This document shows positions 27,655 through 37,441 of a stretch of 64,000 bases of DNA, in pieces. Position 1 is the stretch's first letter. Each line of letters starts with the position of its first letter. The stretch comes from Enterovibrio qingdaonensis (lineage in GTDB: Bacteria; Pseudomonadota; Gammaproteobacteria; Enterobacterales; Vibrionaceae), in NCBI RefSeq assembly GCF_028683135.1, contig NZ_JAJUBB010000007.1, positions 62,001 through 126,000 of the forward strand, in the 5' to 3' direction. Both the position numbers and the translations under genes were made by a program. Below the pieces are notes generated by a model. That model was given only the letters and a program-made list of their open reading frames with translations, did not search any database and was not told the origin of the DNA.

Positions 27655-28572
27655 ATGAATTTAATTCAACTCAAACTTTTCAATGAGATAGCGAGAGAGT
27701 TGAGCTTTGTGAAAGTGGCAAAGCTAAATCATATCAGTCAGCCGGCTGTCAGTGTCCATATTAAAAAGCTCGAGCATGCACTGGGGCAGCAACTGCTTTC
27801 TCGAACATCTCAAACGACGCAGTTAACACCGGAAGGGTTGTTGATTTTGGATGACGTCAAAGAGATCCTCCGTCTGTGTGAAAATATCAAGGTTCGTTCA
27901 AATTATCATCATGGGGTCGTGGAGGGGCATGTACGAGTGGCCGCAATTCACAGCGTGGGCATGTATGAGATTGGCGGATTCCTTACCTCATTTATGAATG
28001 CCTACCCTAATATCCGAGTGCATCTAGAATATCGCCATAGTGAGGATATTTATCAAAACATCGAGAAAGGAAAAATAGATATAGGCATAGTTGCTTACCC
28101 TCAAGTCAGACCTAAAATTGAAGCATTGCCGTATTCTCAGGATCAACTGGTTCTTATCACTGGGACTAAGCATCGTCTGGCACACAAAAAGTCCGTAGCC
28201 CTGAACCAGATCGCTGGCGAAGCTTTCATTGCATTTGGAGAAGGTATTCCGACGCGAGTGGCAATAGATAAATTGCTCCAAGAGTATGGCGTAGACGTCG
28301 ATATCCGGATGACACACAACAATGTGTATACCTTGAAAAAAGCCGTGGAAGCAGAAGTCGGTATCGCAATCGTGCCATCAGCAACGGTTGGGGAAGAAGT
28401 GGAAAGAGGCGCGTTAAAGCGTATAAAACTAAACGTAGAGGATACCAAAAGGCCAATTTCAGTGATTAGATTAGCAGGAAGGAAAGGGAGCGCACCCGTT
28501 AATTTGTTTGTTGAGCGGTTGCTGGCTTTTTCCGCTAATGAAAAAGCCCCATATCGGGGCTTAGTTTTATAG
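27655..28572 (+). CDS. LysR-family transcriptional regulator
   Basis: A 305-residue LysR regulator: N-terminal winged helix (residues 1-60, SFVKVAKLNHISQPAVSVHIKKLE) and a two-lobed periplasmic-binding-like effector domain (about 90-295) of the CysB/Cbl/NAC-like type. The effector and targets are not evident; it is divergent from the ppk2 operon, which could be a target. The last 30 bp of the coding region contain the terminator hairpin of the convergent RTX gene. Confidence 0.9.
   Translation: MNLIQLKLFNEIARELSFVKVAKLNHISQPAVSVHIKKLEHALGQQLLSRTSQTTQLTPEGLLILDDVKEILRLCENIKVRSNYHHGVVEGHVRVAAIHSVGMYEIGGFLTSFMNAYPNIRVHLEYRHSEDIYQNIEKGKIDIGIVAYPQVRPKIEALPYSQDQLVLITGTKHRLAHKKSVALNQIAGEAFIAFGEGIPTRVAIDKLLQEYGVDVDIRMTHNNVYTLKKAVEAEVGIAIVPSATVGEEVERGALKRIKLNVEDTKRPISVIRLAGRKGSAPVNLFVERLLAFSANEKAPYRGLVL
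28540..28562 (-). terminator. Terminator of the RTX gene, inside the lysR 3' end
   Basis: AAGCCCC-ATATC-GGGGCTT (28544-28562); on the minus strand T5 follows. It lies within the last codons of the LysR gene. Confidence 0.7.
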
Positions 28573-28585
28573 CAGAAAGGTGCAC

Positions 28586-31171
28586 TTAAATGGTCGTAAA
28601 GTCGAAGATATCAGCAGTGACATGATTCACATCGAACTGTTTGAGAGTGATGACAGTGCTGTCTCCATCGAATGTAATAACGGTTGATGCACCCACTTGA
28701 GTTGCATTGACTTGGCTGAATTGCGTTGCGAGAGAGCTGTCGATTTCAAGGGTGTCTTGGAAGCGGTTAAAGTCTTGGATTGTGTCATGCCCATCATGGT
28801 CACGGAATACAAAAACATCTTTGCCAACCCCTCCTATCAGGTAGTCATCACCATTGTGACCCATGATACGGTCGTTACCACCTTGGCCTGCGAGCTTGTC
28901 ATGACCAAGCCCTCCCATCAGGGTGTCATGGCCTAAGCCGCCCCACAGGGTATCGTCACCATTATGGCCGGATAAGTAATCGTCTCCATCATTCCCGCCT
29001 AGTACATCATTACCTGCACCACCATACACAGTATCATTGCCAATACCGCCCCAAACAACATCGTTACCTTCATTGCCATTCAGAACATCATTGTCCTGAC
29101 CGCCATGTATCGTGTCATCCCCTGCGCCGCCCGTTATAACGTCTTGACCCGCATTACCGTTGAGGTCGTCATTATCAGCACCGCCATCAATGGTGTCGTT
29201 GCCTATACCACCAAAAATACGGTCATTACCTAAACTGCCTCGAAGGGTATCATCCCCTTCGCCGCCATACAGCAAGTCATCGCCACGCGCTCCGCCAAAG
29301 TTGTCATCGCCTTGACCACCACGGAAATAGTCGTCACCCCAGCCGCCGTCGCCATAGTCGTTTCCATAGCCACCCTGAATGTAATCATTTCCATCACCAC
29401 CCCAGATACCGTCGTCACCGGAGCCGCCTTGGATTTGGTCTTCACCGTCACCACCTTTGATGATGTCGTTATTAGCACCACCATGAATGGTGTCGTGTCC
29501 ATCGCCACCGAGCAGCATGTCGTCGCCACTGTCGCCGAAAATTACGTCATTGCCATTGTCGCCGTTGATAGTGTCATTGCCAGCATTGCCGTGAATATAG
29601 TCGTTGTGGTCACCGCCACTGATGGTGTCATTGCCGAGGCCGCCATCAATGTAGTCAGCACCGACTTCACCGTTAATGGTGTCGTTGCCCCCGTTACCGT
29701 AGATTTCATCAGCACCGAAACCGCCGTTGATGACGTCATCCCCATCACAGTCGCTGACATGGTTTAGAACGACGTTGTCGATTAGCGCACCATAACCGTC
29801 TGCTACCCCCAAGCCGCCGAAACTGACTGTCAAAGCATCAGTACCTTGTGATACGGTGAACGTCGTATCGAGTGATTGATAAATGCCGTTTTGAATTTGG
29901 TTAAGGATCGTGGCGGAGTAGACAACGACGCCGTCCTGATCCGTGATTTCTGCGGTAAAGCCGCTTGTGGTGTAGTCATCACCTTTGATGCGGTTGGCGT
30001 AATCGAAAGAGAAGGCAAACTCTGTGCTCTGATGAGGAGATGGGGTACCCAATTCGCCGGTGTCGCCATTGATGAGGTGACCGACGTTTACCGTCTGTTC
30101 AACCTTTATTCCTTGCGCTAAATCCAGTTCCATTACGGTATTAGTCTGAGTGTTGTTGGAAGCTCCAGAAAGCTGACCTTGTTGCATCTCGACGACATCG
30201 CTGCCAACGCCTTGCCAGCCGACGAGTTCGCTGTTATTTACAAGCTCAAACTCATGGCCGACATTATCACCCCACGCTTCAAAATTGCCATTCACCAGAA
30301 GGTTGGTTGAATCACCATAAATAAGGTCGTGACCCGCGCCACCGTCGATGTCATCATCATCGCAGCCGCCAGATATAACATCGTTACCATTTCCACCTAT
30401 AACAAGGTCATTGTCATCACCTGCCCAGAGGTCATCGTCGCCATTTCCGCCTATTAGCGTATCGTCGCCTGTGAAACCCTCAAGCTTGTCATTGCCTTCG
30501 CCACCGTGCAGGTAATCATTGCCCGCCTGACCAAACAACATGTCATCGCCATCATTGCCATACATGGTGTCATCGCCATCACCGCCATACTGGGTATCAT
30601 TGCCTAACCCACCATGTTGGGTATCGTTTCCGTTTTGACCCCAAAGCCAATCGTCACCTTCGCCGCCTCGTAGGGTATCGTTGCCGTCGCCACCCCAAAG
30701 AATGTCGTTACCGCCATCGCCCCCGAGATCATCGTCGCCAGCCTCTCCAAACAGAATGTCGTTGTCGGCACCGCCTGACAGATAATCATTACCTTCACCG
30801 CCAAACAGTCGGTCTTCTCCGGCTCCGCCATATAGCGAGTCATTGCCGTCCTGACCGTATAAAATATCACTGCCGATACCACCATAAAGTACGTCGACAC
30901 CGATGCCACCTTCTAAGCGATCATCTCCCTCATCGCCATAGAGTAAGTCATCACCAAATCCGCCACGCAGGTGGTCATCATCGTCACCGCCGTGCAATTC
31001 ATCGTCATGATCGCCGCCGATAATGGTGTCGTTGCCTGCACCGCCATCGACATAGTCAGTATCGCCATCGGCTTGGATATAGTCGTCACCCCCGTAGCCG
31101 TATATCTCATCGGCACCGGGTGTACCAATTAAAATGTCATCGCCATTCGTTCCATTGATTACGTTTGCCAT
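28586..31171 (-). CDS. RTX-repeat protein, probable type I-secreted surface protein
   Basis: An 861-residue acidic protein made largely of GGxGxDxLx calcium-binding nonapeptides in two blocks (about residues 8-280 and 475-780). Between them (about 287-472) sits a non-repeat domain starting NLLVNGNFEAWGD and ending GYGALIDNVVLNHV, which looks like a jelly-roll carbohydrate-binding (DUF642-like) module. The last 80 residues (DVFVFRDHDGHDTIQDF onward) resemble the C-terminal serralysin/type I secretion signal region. There is no N-terminal signal peptide. AAGGGA precedes ATG 31171; a longer frame is open to 31276. No type I secretion genes are in the window. An adhesin or matrix role is inferred. 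Confidence 0.88.
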   Translation of the reverse strand: MANVINGTNGDDILIGTPGADEIYGYGGDDYIQADGDTDYVDGGAGNDTIIGGDHDDELHGGDDDDHLRGGFGDDLLYGDEGDDRLEGGIGVDVLYGGIGSDILYGQDGNDSLYGGAGEDRLFGGEGNDYLSGGADNDILFGEAGDDDLGGDGGNDILWGGDGNDTLRGGEGDDWLWGQNGNDTQHGGLGNDTQYGGDGDDTMYGNDGDDMLFGQAGNDYLHGGEGNDKLEGFTGDDTLIGGNGDDDLWAGDDNDLVIGGNGNDVISGGCDDDDIDGGAGHDLIYGDSTNLLVNGNFEAWGDNVGHEFELVNNSELVGWQGVGSDVVEMQQGQLSGASNNTQTNTVMELDLAQGIKVEQTVNVGHLINGDTGELGTPSPHQSTEFAFSFDYANRIKGDDYTTSGFTAEITDQDGVVVYSATILNQIQNGIYQSLDTTFTVSQGTDALTVSFGGLGVADGYGALIDNVVLNHVSDCDGDDVINGGFGADEIYGNGGNDTINGEVGADYIDGGLGNDTISGGDHNDYIHGNAGNDTINGDNGNDVIFGDSGDDMLLGGDGHDTIHGGANNDIIKGGDGEDQIQGGSGDDGIWGGDGNDYIQGGYGNDYGDGGWGDDYFRGGQGDDNFGGARGDDLLYGGEGDDTLRGSLGNDRIFGGIGNDTIDGGADNDDLNGNAGQDVITGGAGDDTIHGGQDNDVLNGNEGNDVVWGGIGNDTVYGGAGNDVLGGNDGDDYLSGHNGDDTLWGGLGHDTLMGGLGHDKLAGQGGNDRIMGHNGDDYLIGGVGKDVFVFRDHDGHDTIQDFNRFQDTLEIDSSLATQFSQVNATQVGASTVITFDGDSTVITLKQFDVNHVTADIFDFTTI
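28830..31130 (-). repeat. Tandem nonapeptide-coding repeats of the RTX gene
   Basis: 27-bp degenerate coding repeats (GGxGxDxLx) in two blocks, interrupted by the non-repeat module at about 29755-30310. The repeats also keep antisense frames open, producing several spurious antisense ORFs. Confidence 0.85.
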
Positions 31172-31937
31172 TTTATTTTCCCTTGTCCTAACTGGCTTAG
31201 ATGCGCCATAAAATTGCGTTAGCGTGTCAAAAAAGAGACCCACTATGACAGGAGGGACTTCACGGGCTTGTCTCATACATGAGGCATGTCTGTTGTTCGA
31301 TTTAGTGTTGGCTAATACTTACTGCTGAAAAAGTATGATGCTCGCTTTTTCAAACATGATGGTGGTGGGCGAGCGTTGGATAATGTTTAGCCGCGAACCA
31401 TCGAAGTTCTAGCAGGTTTTAGAAAGCAACAAAGAATAGCTTTTTGCTATGTGCGCTTGTTCAGAAGTAGTGTGAATCGAGAAGTATTAAAATCGACTGA
31501 ATTGGGGAGTATAAAAAGTAAAGTTCTAACTTCAATAAGTTGCATTGCTGATTTGAAAGCTTCCTGCATTGATATTGAGACAAAACGGCATAGATAGTAT
31601 GCAGGATTGGTATGTCAACACCTGTTTGGTAACAAAAGTGAGCGTATGTTTTAATATTCAAAAATCACTAATAAAACACTAATTTAATTTTCAGATATGA
31701 ATGATTATATATTTCTCGATATTGATTTTAGGTTTTTGTGGTTTTTCAATAAGCATTAGTTCACTCTCAATATGCAATAATCTTCTTTCTCCTGTATTTT
31801 TAATGTGCTCTTGTTTATCTCTCCAGTTCGAGTGTTACATGCGTTTACAATTATATTAATAATAATTTCTGGATGCGAGTTGTTATTAAAAATACATTAG
31901 TGGCAATCTAATCGATACCTAGGAAATAAAGCATAAT
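31172..31937. other. AT-rich divergent intergenic region
   Basis: 766 bp between the RTX gene (minus) and the large lipoprotein gene (plus), strongly AT-rich at the right end. It must contain both promoters. I see no RNA gene, operator or coding region that I can support. Confidence 0.45.
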
Positions 31938-34280
31938 ATGCGAGTTAACGCTAAAGCTTATACGCGATCTGCAATCGCAATTGCCCTGACATCTTTATTG
32001 TTTGGTTGTGGTGGTTCTGACGGCAACAGTGACACGGACAGTGGCGATGGAAATATCCCAGATATTTCACAAAATTGTTTAATGCTGTCAGAAGGAAAAA
32101 CATGTTTTGACGCAAGCATTAATGTTGTTAAAGGCAACAGCTTTACAATTCAACCAATTTCAGGAAATGGCGACGTTAACTGGTACGCACCGAATGCTTT
32201 CGCCATCGAAAACGGTGCGCAAACCTATTTCAGTTACGATGCAGCTTTTGTTGATTCAACAGCGAAAATTTACGCAGTTGACCCGAATAATAAAGATCAG
32301 CGTGTGGAAATTTCAGTGGCATTGGCATCACCTAGCCAAGAGCTGAATATTTATCCGCCGCATTTTGCTGTTCAATCTACCAACACCGAAATGTACGTCG
32401 AATGGCTTCCAATTACGTCTAAAGCGTCAGAAATTGTCGATCTTCCTACGGTTATTGAAGTCACTGAGTTGGATAGTAACGGCAATCCAATTTCAACGAC
32501 AGAATACGCTGCTGGTGCAGACGCATTCATGACAATTGATACTCAGCCAGAAACGAGCTATCAGATTCACGTTGTTGTGAAAGGCGACCAAGAATACCGT
32601 TCATTGCCACTTTCTGTGACGACATCTCACGTGGATTACCGTGAACGCTCAGTAACTCCAGTAGATAATATTACTGATGTTCCAGCACTTCCGGTTGGCT
32701 CATTGGTTGATTTTAACGATGAACTCTACATGGTGCATGAGAGTGCCTCTGGTGCTCTGTCTTATGTGCCTGCGCACCCATTCCAATTACTTGAAGCAGA
32801 CATTCCAGAGTTCAGTACTGTGTTGAATGATCTCGATGCTTCGACAATTGTGGCGTTAAGTAAGCTCGCGGAAGAAAATGTCGCGTTGATGCGGGTCGAC
32901 GGTGAATCAGCGCCTTCTGTTCGATTTGAAGAAAACGAGTTGGTCATTAATAGCCTGATTATTCCCCGTGATGTTTCCTTGTATGCACGTAATGGTAAGG
33001 CGACTTCATGTGAAAATGCGGGCCCCATTAAAGCATGTGCAAATGTGCGCAACAAAACCAACTTTATTCCTGTTATCTCAACCGAACACTCTGACAACAA
33101 ATTTACGGTAACGGCTTCTGTAGGGATTGATGCGGGTATCGATACCACGTTGACAGCAAGCCAAAAGATAAGCGGAAAGTTTGACCCTATCGGCATGTCG
33201 CGCTCAGTGAAATTCAAATATCCTAAGTTTGAAAACCTAGAAGTGCTAAATAAATATACCAAAGGACAAACGGTTGATATCGGTGTCACTGTAGGTTTTC
33301 GAGGCAAAGCATCTATCGCATCTCCAGAAATTGGATTTGGGATGAAAAATGCGGTGTACGCAAAAATGAGTGCGAGTGCTGGTGCGACATTCAAATGGGG
33401 CATTATTCCTAAGCCATTTTTTGAAGAGCCTATTGCAAAGATTCAAGCGAATATTGCCCAGCCTTACTACGGTGATTCGTATCTGTCGGTAAAAGATTCA
33501 CTTAAAATTGGTACCCAACTCGACATTGGCGTGTACGCGAAAGTTAAGTTGATGAAGGGTTTTGATATTTCACTCAATGCCTATGAGCGTGGAAATCTTG
33601 ATATTGAATACACGTCACCTGTTGAGTCATTAATTGGTCTTCAGGATCCACTACCGTTCCTGTTGCACACAAATGCAGCAGACATGGGCGCTGTCAGTAA
33701 AGTTGATGGTGGTGTGAAATTCAGCCTTCTTGATTTAAATGAGTCTTTCAACTTCGATTTTGGTCAGTACGATATTTATTCGCTCCCAACGCAAACAGCG
33801 GTAGATATTCATATGACCAGTCTCTGTTTGGAGAAATCAAGATATAACCCAGATATGTCCCAATTCCCGAACCCAGAGGATGCGAATATCCATACACCTG
33901 ATAGTGGATGGTTGTTCCCTGGAGACATGTATGGATCTAACAAGCATCTGACGTTTACGCCAGTATTCAGAGATGTTGCTCCAAGTGCTATGGCGTTTGT
34001 GAACAGTAATTCGCCATCCCATATCGGGTTTATTGACAAAATTAATACGACGCAACAAGAAACTCGCGGCGTTTACCGATTGGTGAAGAAAGATGGCTTT
34101 GGTGCTATCAACGCAGCGTTCCCGATGATTGCGGATGTAAGAATCATTCACTCTGAAATTCAAACGCCATACCCTTGGGTGTGTTGGGGTAAATCTTTTG
34201 AAGAATCAAAAGAGAAAATGACCACCATGCACACATTGAACAATGTAGTGATGGATTTGAATACGTTGGGAGATGACTAA
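31938..34280 (+). CDS. Large lipoprotein of unknown function
   Basis: A 780-residue protein with a lipoprotein signal peptide: the lipobox is SLLFGC with Cys24, followed by an acidic, Gly/Ser/Asp-rich tether. The rest is non-repetitive and mainly beta-rich by eye; residues about 130-240 (LYPPHF.., then PETSYQIHVVV) suggest a fibronectin-like domain, and several cysteines occur (positions near 45, 55, 350-375, 640, 745). I do not recognise a family. AGGAAA precedes the ATG. It is a single-gene unit ended by a strong terminator, next to the HTH regulator and VIT/VWA genes. Confidence 0.8.
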   Translation: MRVNAKAYTRSAIAIALTSLLFGCGGSDGNSDTDSGDGNIPDISQNCLMLSEGKTCFDASINVVKGNSFTIQPISGNGDVNWYAPNAFAIENGAQTYFSYDAAFVDSTAKIYAVDPNNKDQRVEISVALASPSQELNIYPPHFAVQSTNTEMYVEWLPITSKASEIVDLPTVIEVTELDSNGNPISTTEYAAGADAFMTIDTQPETSYQIHVVVKGDQEYRSLPLSVTTSHVDYRERSVTPVDNITDVPALPVGSLVDFNDELYMVHESASGALSYVPAHPFQLLEADIPEFSTVLNDLDASTIVALSKLAEENVALMRVDGESAPSVRFEENELVINSLIIPRDVSLYARNGKATSCENAGPIKACANVRNKTNFIPVISTEHSDNKFTVTASVGIDAGIDTTLTASQKISGKFDPIGMSRSVKFKYPKFENLEVLNKYTKGQTVDIGVTVGFRGKASIASPEIGFGMKNAVYAKMSASAGATFKWGIIPKPFFEEPIAKIQANIAQPYYGDSYLSVKDSLKIGTQLDIGVYAKVKLMKGFDISLNAYERGNLDIEYTSPVESLIGLQDPLPFLLHTNAADMGAVSKVDGGVKFSLLDLNESFNFDFGQYDIYSLPTQTAVDIHMTSLCLEKSRYNPDMSQFPNPEDANIHTPDSGWLFPGDMYGSNKHLTFTPVFRDVAPSAMAFVNSNSPSHIGFIDKINTTQQETRGVYRLVKKDGFGAINAAFPMIADVRIIHSEIQTPYPWVCWGKSFEESKEKMTTMHTLNNVVMDLNTLGDD

Positions 34281-34340
34281 AGGGCAAAAGCAATGACCAC
34301 AGTTTTTTGCTGACGCCAGATAGGTTTGTCTGAAAATGAG

Positions 34341-34374
34341 AAAAACGCCCTGCACATTTGCGGGGCGTTTTTTT
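34341..34374 (+). terminator. Terminator of the large lipoprotein gene
   Basis: AAACGCCCTGC and GCGGGGCGTTT pair around ACATTT, followed by T7. Confidence 0.88.
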
Positions 34375-34411
34375 ACAATTGACCCCTAGGCTATTTGCTA
34401 TTGGGGGTGTC

Positions 34412-35176
34412 ATGGCGGAATGTGAACAGCTTATTCAAACGTTAAAGCAGCAGCTTAAATTGCGAGGGTTACAGTACCAAGACATCGCTCGAGTACTCGA
34501 TCTTAGCGAGGGTTCAGTGAAAAGGCTGTTTGCAAATGGCGGCAGTATTAGCCTTGAACGCTTGGCGTTGATTTGTGAGGCGATGAGCCTTGAGATGTCG
34601 GAGCTATTCAAGCTAGCTTCAGAGAACACGAAACATCTGACCCAGCTTACGCGACAGCAGGAAGAGGAGCTGGTAGCAGACAAAGCTTTGTTGCTTGTTG
34701 CCGTTTGTATTACCAATGGGTATCGGTTTGAACAGATATTGGAGCAATATAATCTTTCTGAGCATGTGTTGATCCAAAAGCTGGCACACCTTGATCGCCT
34801 GAACGTCATCGAACTGCTTCCCGAGAACCGCATTAAGCTAAAGATCTCTCCGTCATTTCACTGGATTGCGGGTGGGCCGATTCAACAGTTTTTCCAACAA
34901 CAAGTGATTCGCACCTTCTTTAGTACCTACTTCTCCGGTGATGACGAAAAACTTGTCATGTCTACGGGGCTCATGTCTTTGCCTTCAAATCACAAGTTTC
35001 AGCAGAAAATCCAGCGTTTGGTAGGGGAGTTCTATGAAGCTTGCAACAGTGATAACGCATTAACGATGCAACAACGTCATGGTACGTCGATGGTGATTGC
35101 TATGCGACGGTGGACGTTTCCTCTATTTGATGAATATGAAGAAAAGGCTTCAGATACAACGCATTCGAAAAAATAG
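34412..35176 (+). CDS. XRE-type helix-turn-helix regulator
   Basis: A 254-residue protein. The N-terminal Cro/CI-type helix-turn-helix covers about residues 5-60 (LRGLQYQDIARVLDLSEGSVKRLF). The remaining ~190 residues are helical with no recognised ligand domain. ATG 34412 is preceded by GGGGGTG; the frame is open further upstream through the terminator and that part is rejected. It is followed after 133 bp by the VIT/VWA gene in the same direction, which it may regulate. Confidence 0.82.
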   Translation: MAECEQLIQTLKQQLKLRGLQYQDIARVLDLSEGSVKRLFANGGSISLERLALICEAMSLEMSELFKLASENTKHLTQLTRQQEEELVADKALLLVAVCITNGYRFEQILEQYNLSEHVLIQKLAHLDRLNVIELLPENRIKLKISPSFHWIAGGPIQQFFQQQVIRTFFSTYFSGDDEKLVMSTGLMSLPSNHKFQQKIQRLVGEFYEACNSDNALTMQQRHGTSMVIAMRRWTFPLFDEYEEKASDTTHSKK

Positions 35177-35309
35177 TCTCATCTGATAAGACGTGGCGTA
35201 TCAACATACGTCACTTTCACTGTGCGCCTTTCTCTGCACGCTTCCTTGTTGCAAGCTCATGTCCAAAGAGCCAGATGCTCTTCTATTAGCGAAGCAACGG
35301 AGGCACCAA

Positions 35310-37391
35310 ATGCGACCGACAATCTCAGTTCGTTTTTACGCAATTCTTGTCATGATGTTGGCCCTTCTGACCAGCATGTTTATGCCACGAGCACAGGCAA
35401 GTGGATTACTCAAACCCGTCAACAGTACTTATCAGGATCTTACGATCCAAACTCATCACGTGGACGTTGTCATCGAAGACGGCTACGCAACGACATCCAT
35501 AGAGCAAGTCTTCTATAACCCAAATGATGATGTCCTTGAGGCGCATTACTCTTTCCCTGTCCCCCAAAAAGCCGTGGTCGGAGAATTCATTTATTGGATT
35601 GACGGTACGCCTGTTATTGCGGAGGCGGTGAAAAAGAAAGAGGCCCGTAAAATATACGAAGATCAAAAAGCAAAAGGCAATGCAACGGCAATAACAGAAA
35701 AGGATGATTTCAAGACATTCGAAATGCGGGTGTTTCCCGTTCAGCCGAAACAGACCGTAAAAGTGCGATTGGTTTACCTTCAAGATGCGTTACTGGACCA
35801 TGGCATTGGGCGTTATGTCTATCCGATGGAAGAGGGCGGGGTAGATGAAGAGAAAAACAGTTTTTGGACGCGCAATGATGCCGTAGAACAAGCGTTTTCA
35901 TTCAACGTGACGCTACGTTCGGCCTATCCAGTAGATGGGGTGAGGCTGCCGGCTCATCCGAATGCTGTGATTACTGAAACACCCGATGGCGAACACATTC
36001 AATGGCAGGCGTTGCTGTCTAACCAGCAGGGTGCTGTGGTTGAAGAAGGAGAGGCGAATGCTGGGCAAACCGTAACACCTGTTGCTCGATTGGACCAAGA
36101 CGTCGTGTTTTACTGGCGTTTGCAAGATGGCCTCCCAGGACGACTCGATCTCGTGGCATATCGTGACCCGAACATCTCCAGTAAAGGCACGGTGAAACTC
36201 ACCTTTACACCGGGTGATGACTTAGTGCCTGTGACACAAGGAAGAGATTGGGTATTTATTTTGGATAAATCAGGGTCGATGTCAGGCAAGTACAGCACGC
36301 TGGTGGAAGGGGTTCGCCAAGGGCTTGAAAAGCTGCCTCAACAGGATCGTTTTCGCGTCGTGATGTTCGATAACAGCACCTACGATTTGACCAATGGCTT
36401 TAAGCCCGCCAACAAAGAAAACGTTAGTCAGGTACTCGCTGCCATTGAAAATGTGCAGCCGGATAATGGTACCAACCTCTATGAAGGCATGCAGGCAGCT
36501 TTGAAAAAGCTCGACCAAGACAGACCAACAGGTGTTGTATTGGTGACAGATGGTGTCGCGAATGTGGGCGTGACCGCCAAGCGTAAGTTTCTTGAGATGA
36601 TGGAAAAACACGATGTTCGTTTGTTTACCTTCATCATGGGGAACAGTGCCAATACCCCATTGTTAATTCCTATGACCAAGGTATCGAATGGGGTGGCAAC
36701 TTCGGTGTCAAACTCTGATGACATCATCGGGCACCTGATGAATATTTCAAGCAAACTGACCCACCAGGCATATCGCAACGTTTCCGTAGATATCGATGGT
36801 GTGAAAATTAAAGACCTCACACCTGAGGAGATTGGGTCTCTATACAGAGGCGAGCAGTTGGTGATGTTTGGGCACTACTTTAAAGCAGGCAAAGGAAAAG
36901 TGACGTTATCGATGGATGTAGAGGGAGAAACGCGCCGCTACACCACAGAAGTGATGCTCCCGGAAACGGCGACGCGCAATCCTGAGCTAGAAAGGATGTG
37001 GGCACTTTCTGCGATTAAAGATCTGGAAGCGACCATGGACTACTTTGAGGAAAAGGACCGCGATACAGAGTCTGCGATTGAAGACATTGCATTGGAGTAC
37101 GGCTTACTCACAGATTACACCTCACTGCTGGTGGTCGAAGAAGATGTGTTCGCACAATTGGGTTTAGACAGAAACAACAAAACGCGTGTTGAGACCGAGC
37201 AGCAAGCAAGGGCTCAGCGTAAAACCGCAAATGTGTCACCAAGTCGTGCAGACACGCAACAGCCGATGTTTAGTCAACCCGCACCAACGCACTCAGGCGG
37301 CGGAAGTGGCGGAGGTAGTATTGGTTACGTGATGATTATGATGCTAGGTGCGTTGGCACTGGGCCGTAAGCTGGTGATGAAAACACGCTAA
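35310..37391 (+). CDS. VIT and VWA domain surface protein with GlyGly-CTERM-like tail
   Basis: A 693-residue exported protein. A signal peptide (MRPTISVRFYAILVMMLALL) ends near RAQA. A VIT domain (about 40-170; VFYNPNDDVLEAHYSFPVP) is followed by a von Willebrand A domain (about 310-490) with a MIDAS motif DKSGSMSG near residue 318. The C-terminus has a Gly/Ser linker, a hydrophobic helix and a basic end (GGGSGGGSIGYVMIMMLGAL, then GRKLVMKTR), the layout of GlyGly-CTERM proteins processed by rhombosortase. GGAGG precedes ATG 35310; the frame extends to 35193. The architecture resembles the marine proteobacterial sortase-target family, but no LPxTG-like motif and no sortase gene is nearby. Confidence 0.9.
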   Translation: MRPTISVRFYAILVMMLALLTSMFMPRAQASGLLKPVNSTYQDLTIQTHHVDVVIEDGYATTSIEQVFYNPNDDVLEAHYSFPVPQKAVVGEFIYWIDGTPVIAEAVKKKEARKIYEDQKAKGNATAITEKDDFKTFEMRVFPVQPKQTVKVRLVYLQDALLDHGIGRYVYPMEEGGVDEEKNSFWTRNDAVEQAFSFNVTLRSAYPVDGVRLPAHPNAVITETPDGEHIQWQALLSNQQGAVVEEGEANAGQTVTPVARLDQDVVFYWRLQDGLPGRLDLVAYRDPNISSKGTVKLTFTPGDDLVPVTQGRDWVFILDKSGSMSGKYSTLVEGVRQGLEKLPQQDRFRVVMFDNSTYDLTNGFKPANKENVSQVLAAIENVQPDNGTNLYEGMQAALKKLDQDRPTGVVLVTDGVANVGVTAKRKFLEMMEKHDVRLFTFIMGNSANTPLLIPMTKVSNGVATSVSNSDDIIGHLMNISSKLTHQAYRNVSVDIDGVKIKDLTPEEIGSLYRGEQLVMFGHYFKAGKGKVTLSMDVEGETRRYTTEVMLPETATRNPELERMWALSAIKDLEATMDYFEEKDRDTESAIEDIALEYGLLTDYTSLLVVEEDVFAQLGLDRNNKTRVETEQQARAQRKTANVSPSRADTQQPMFSQPAPTHSGGGSGGGSIGYVMIMMLGALALGRKLVMKTR

Positions 37392-37411
37392 GGCGTCGTC
37401 TGAATAAAACG

Positions 37412-37440
37412 AAAAGGCCGCATCTCGCGGCCTTTCTTTA
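37412..37440. terminator. Bidirectional terminator
   Basis: AAAGGCCGC-ATCTC-GCGGCCTTT (37413-37435) with T-rich sequence on either side, between the convergent VIT/VWA and SDR genes. Confidence 0.88.
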
Positions 37441-37441
37441 T

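Noticed and set aside
28024-28456. Minus-strand frames inside the LysR gene
   Set aside because: Shadows of the well-supported LysR coding sequence.
29312-30121. Long plus-strand frames opposite the RTX gene
   Set aside because: Antisense to the nonapeptide repeats, repetitive in the same way, without start signals.
35310-37391. LPxTG-type sortase substrate
   Set aside because: The domain layout fits, but there is no LPxTG-like motif before the C-terminal helix and no sortase gene nearby; the Gly-rich tail suits GlyGly-CTERM better.
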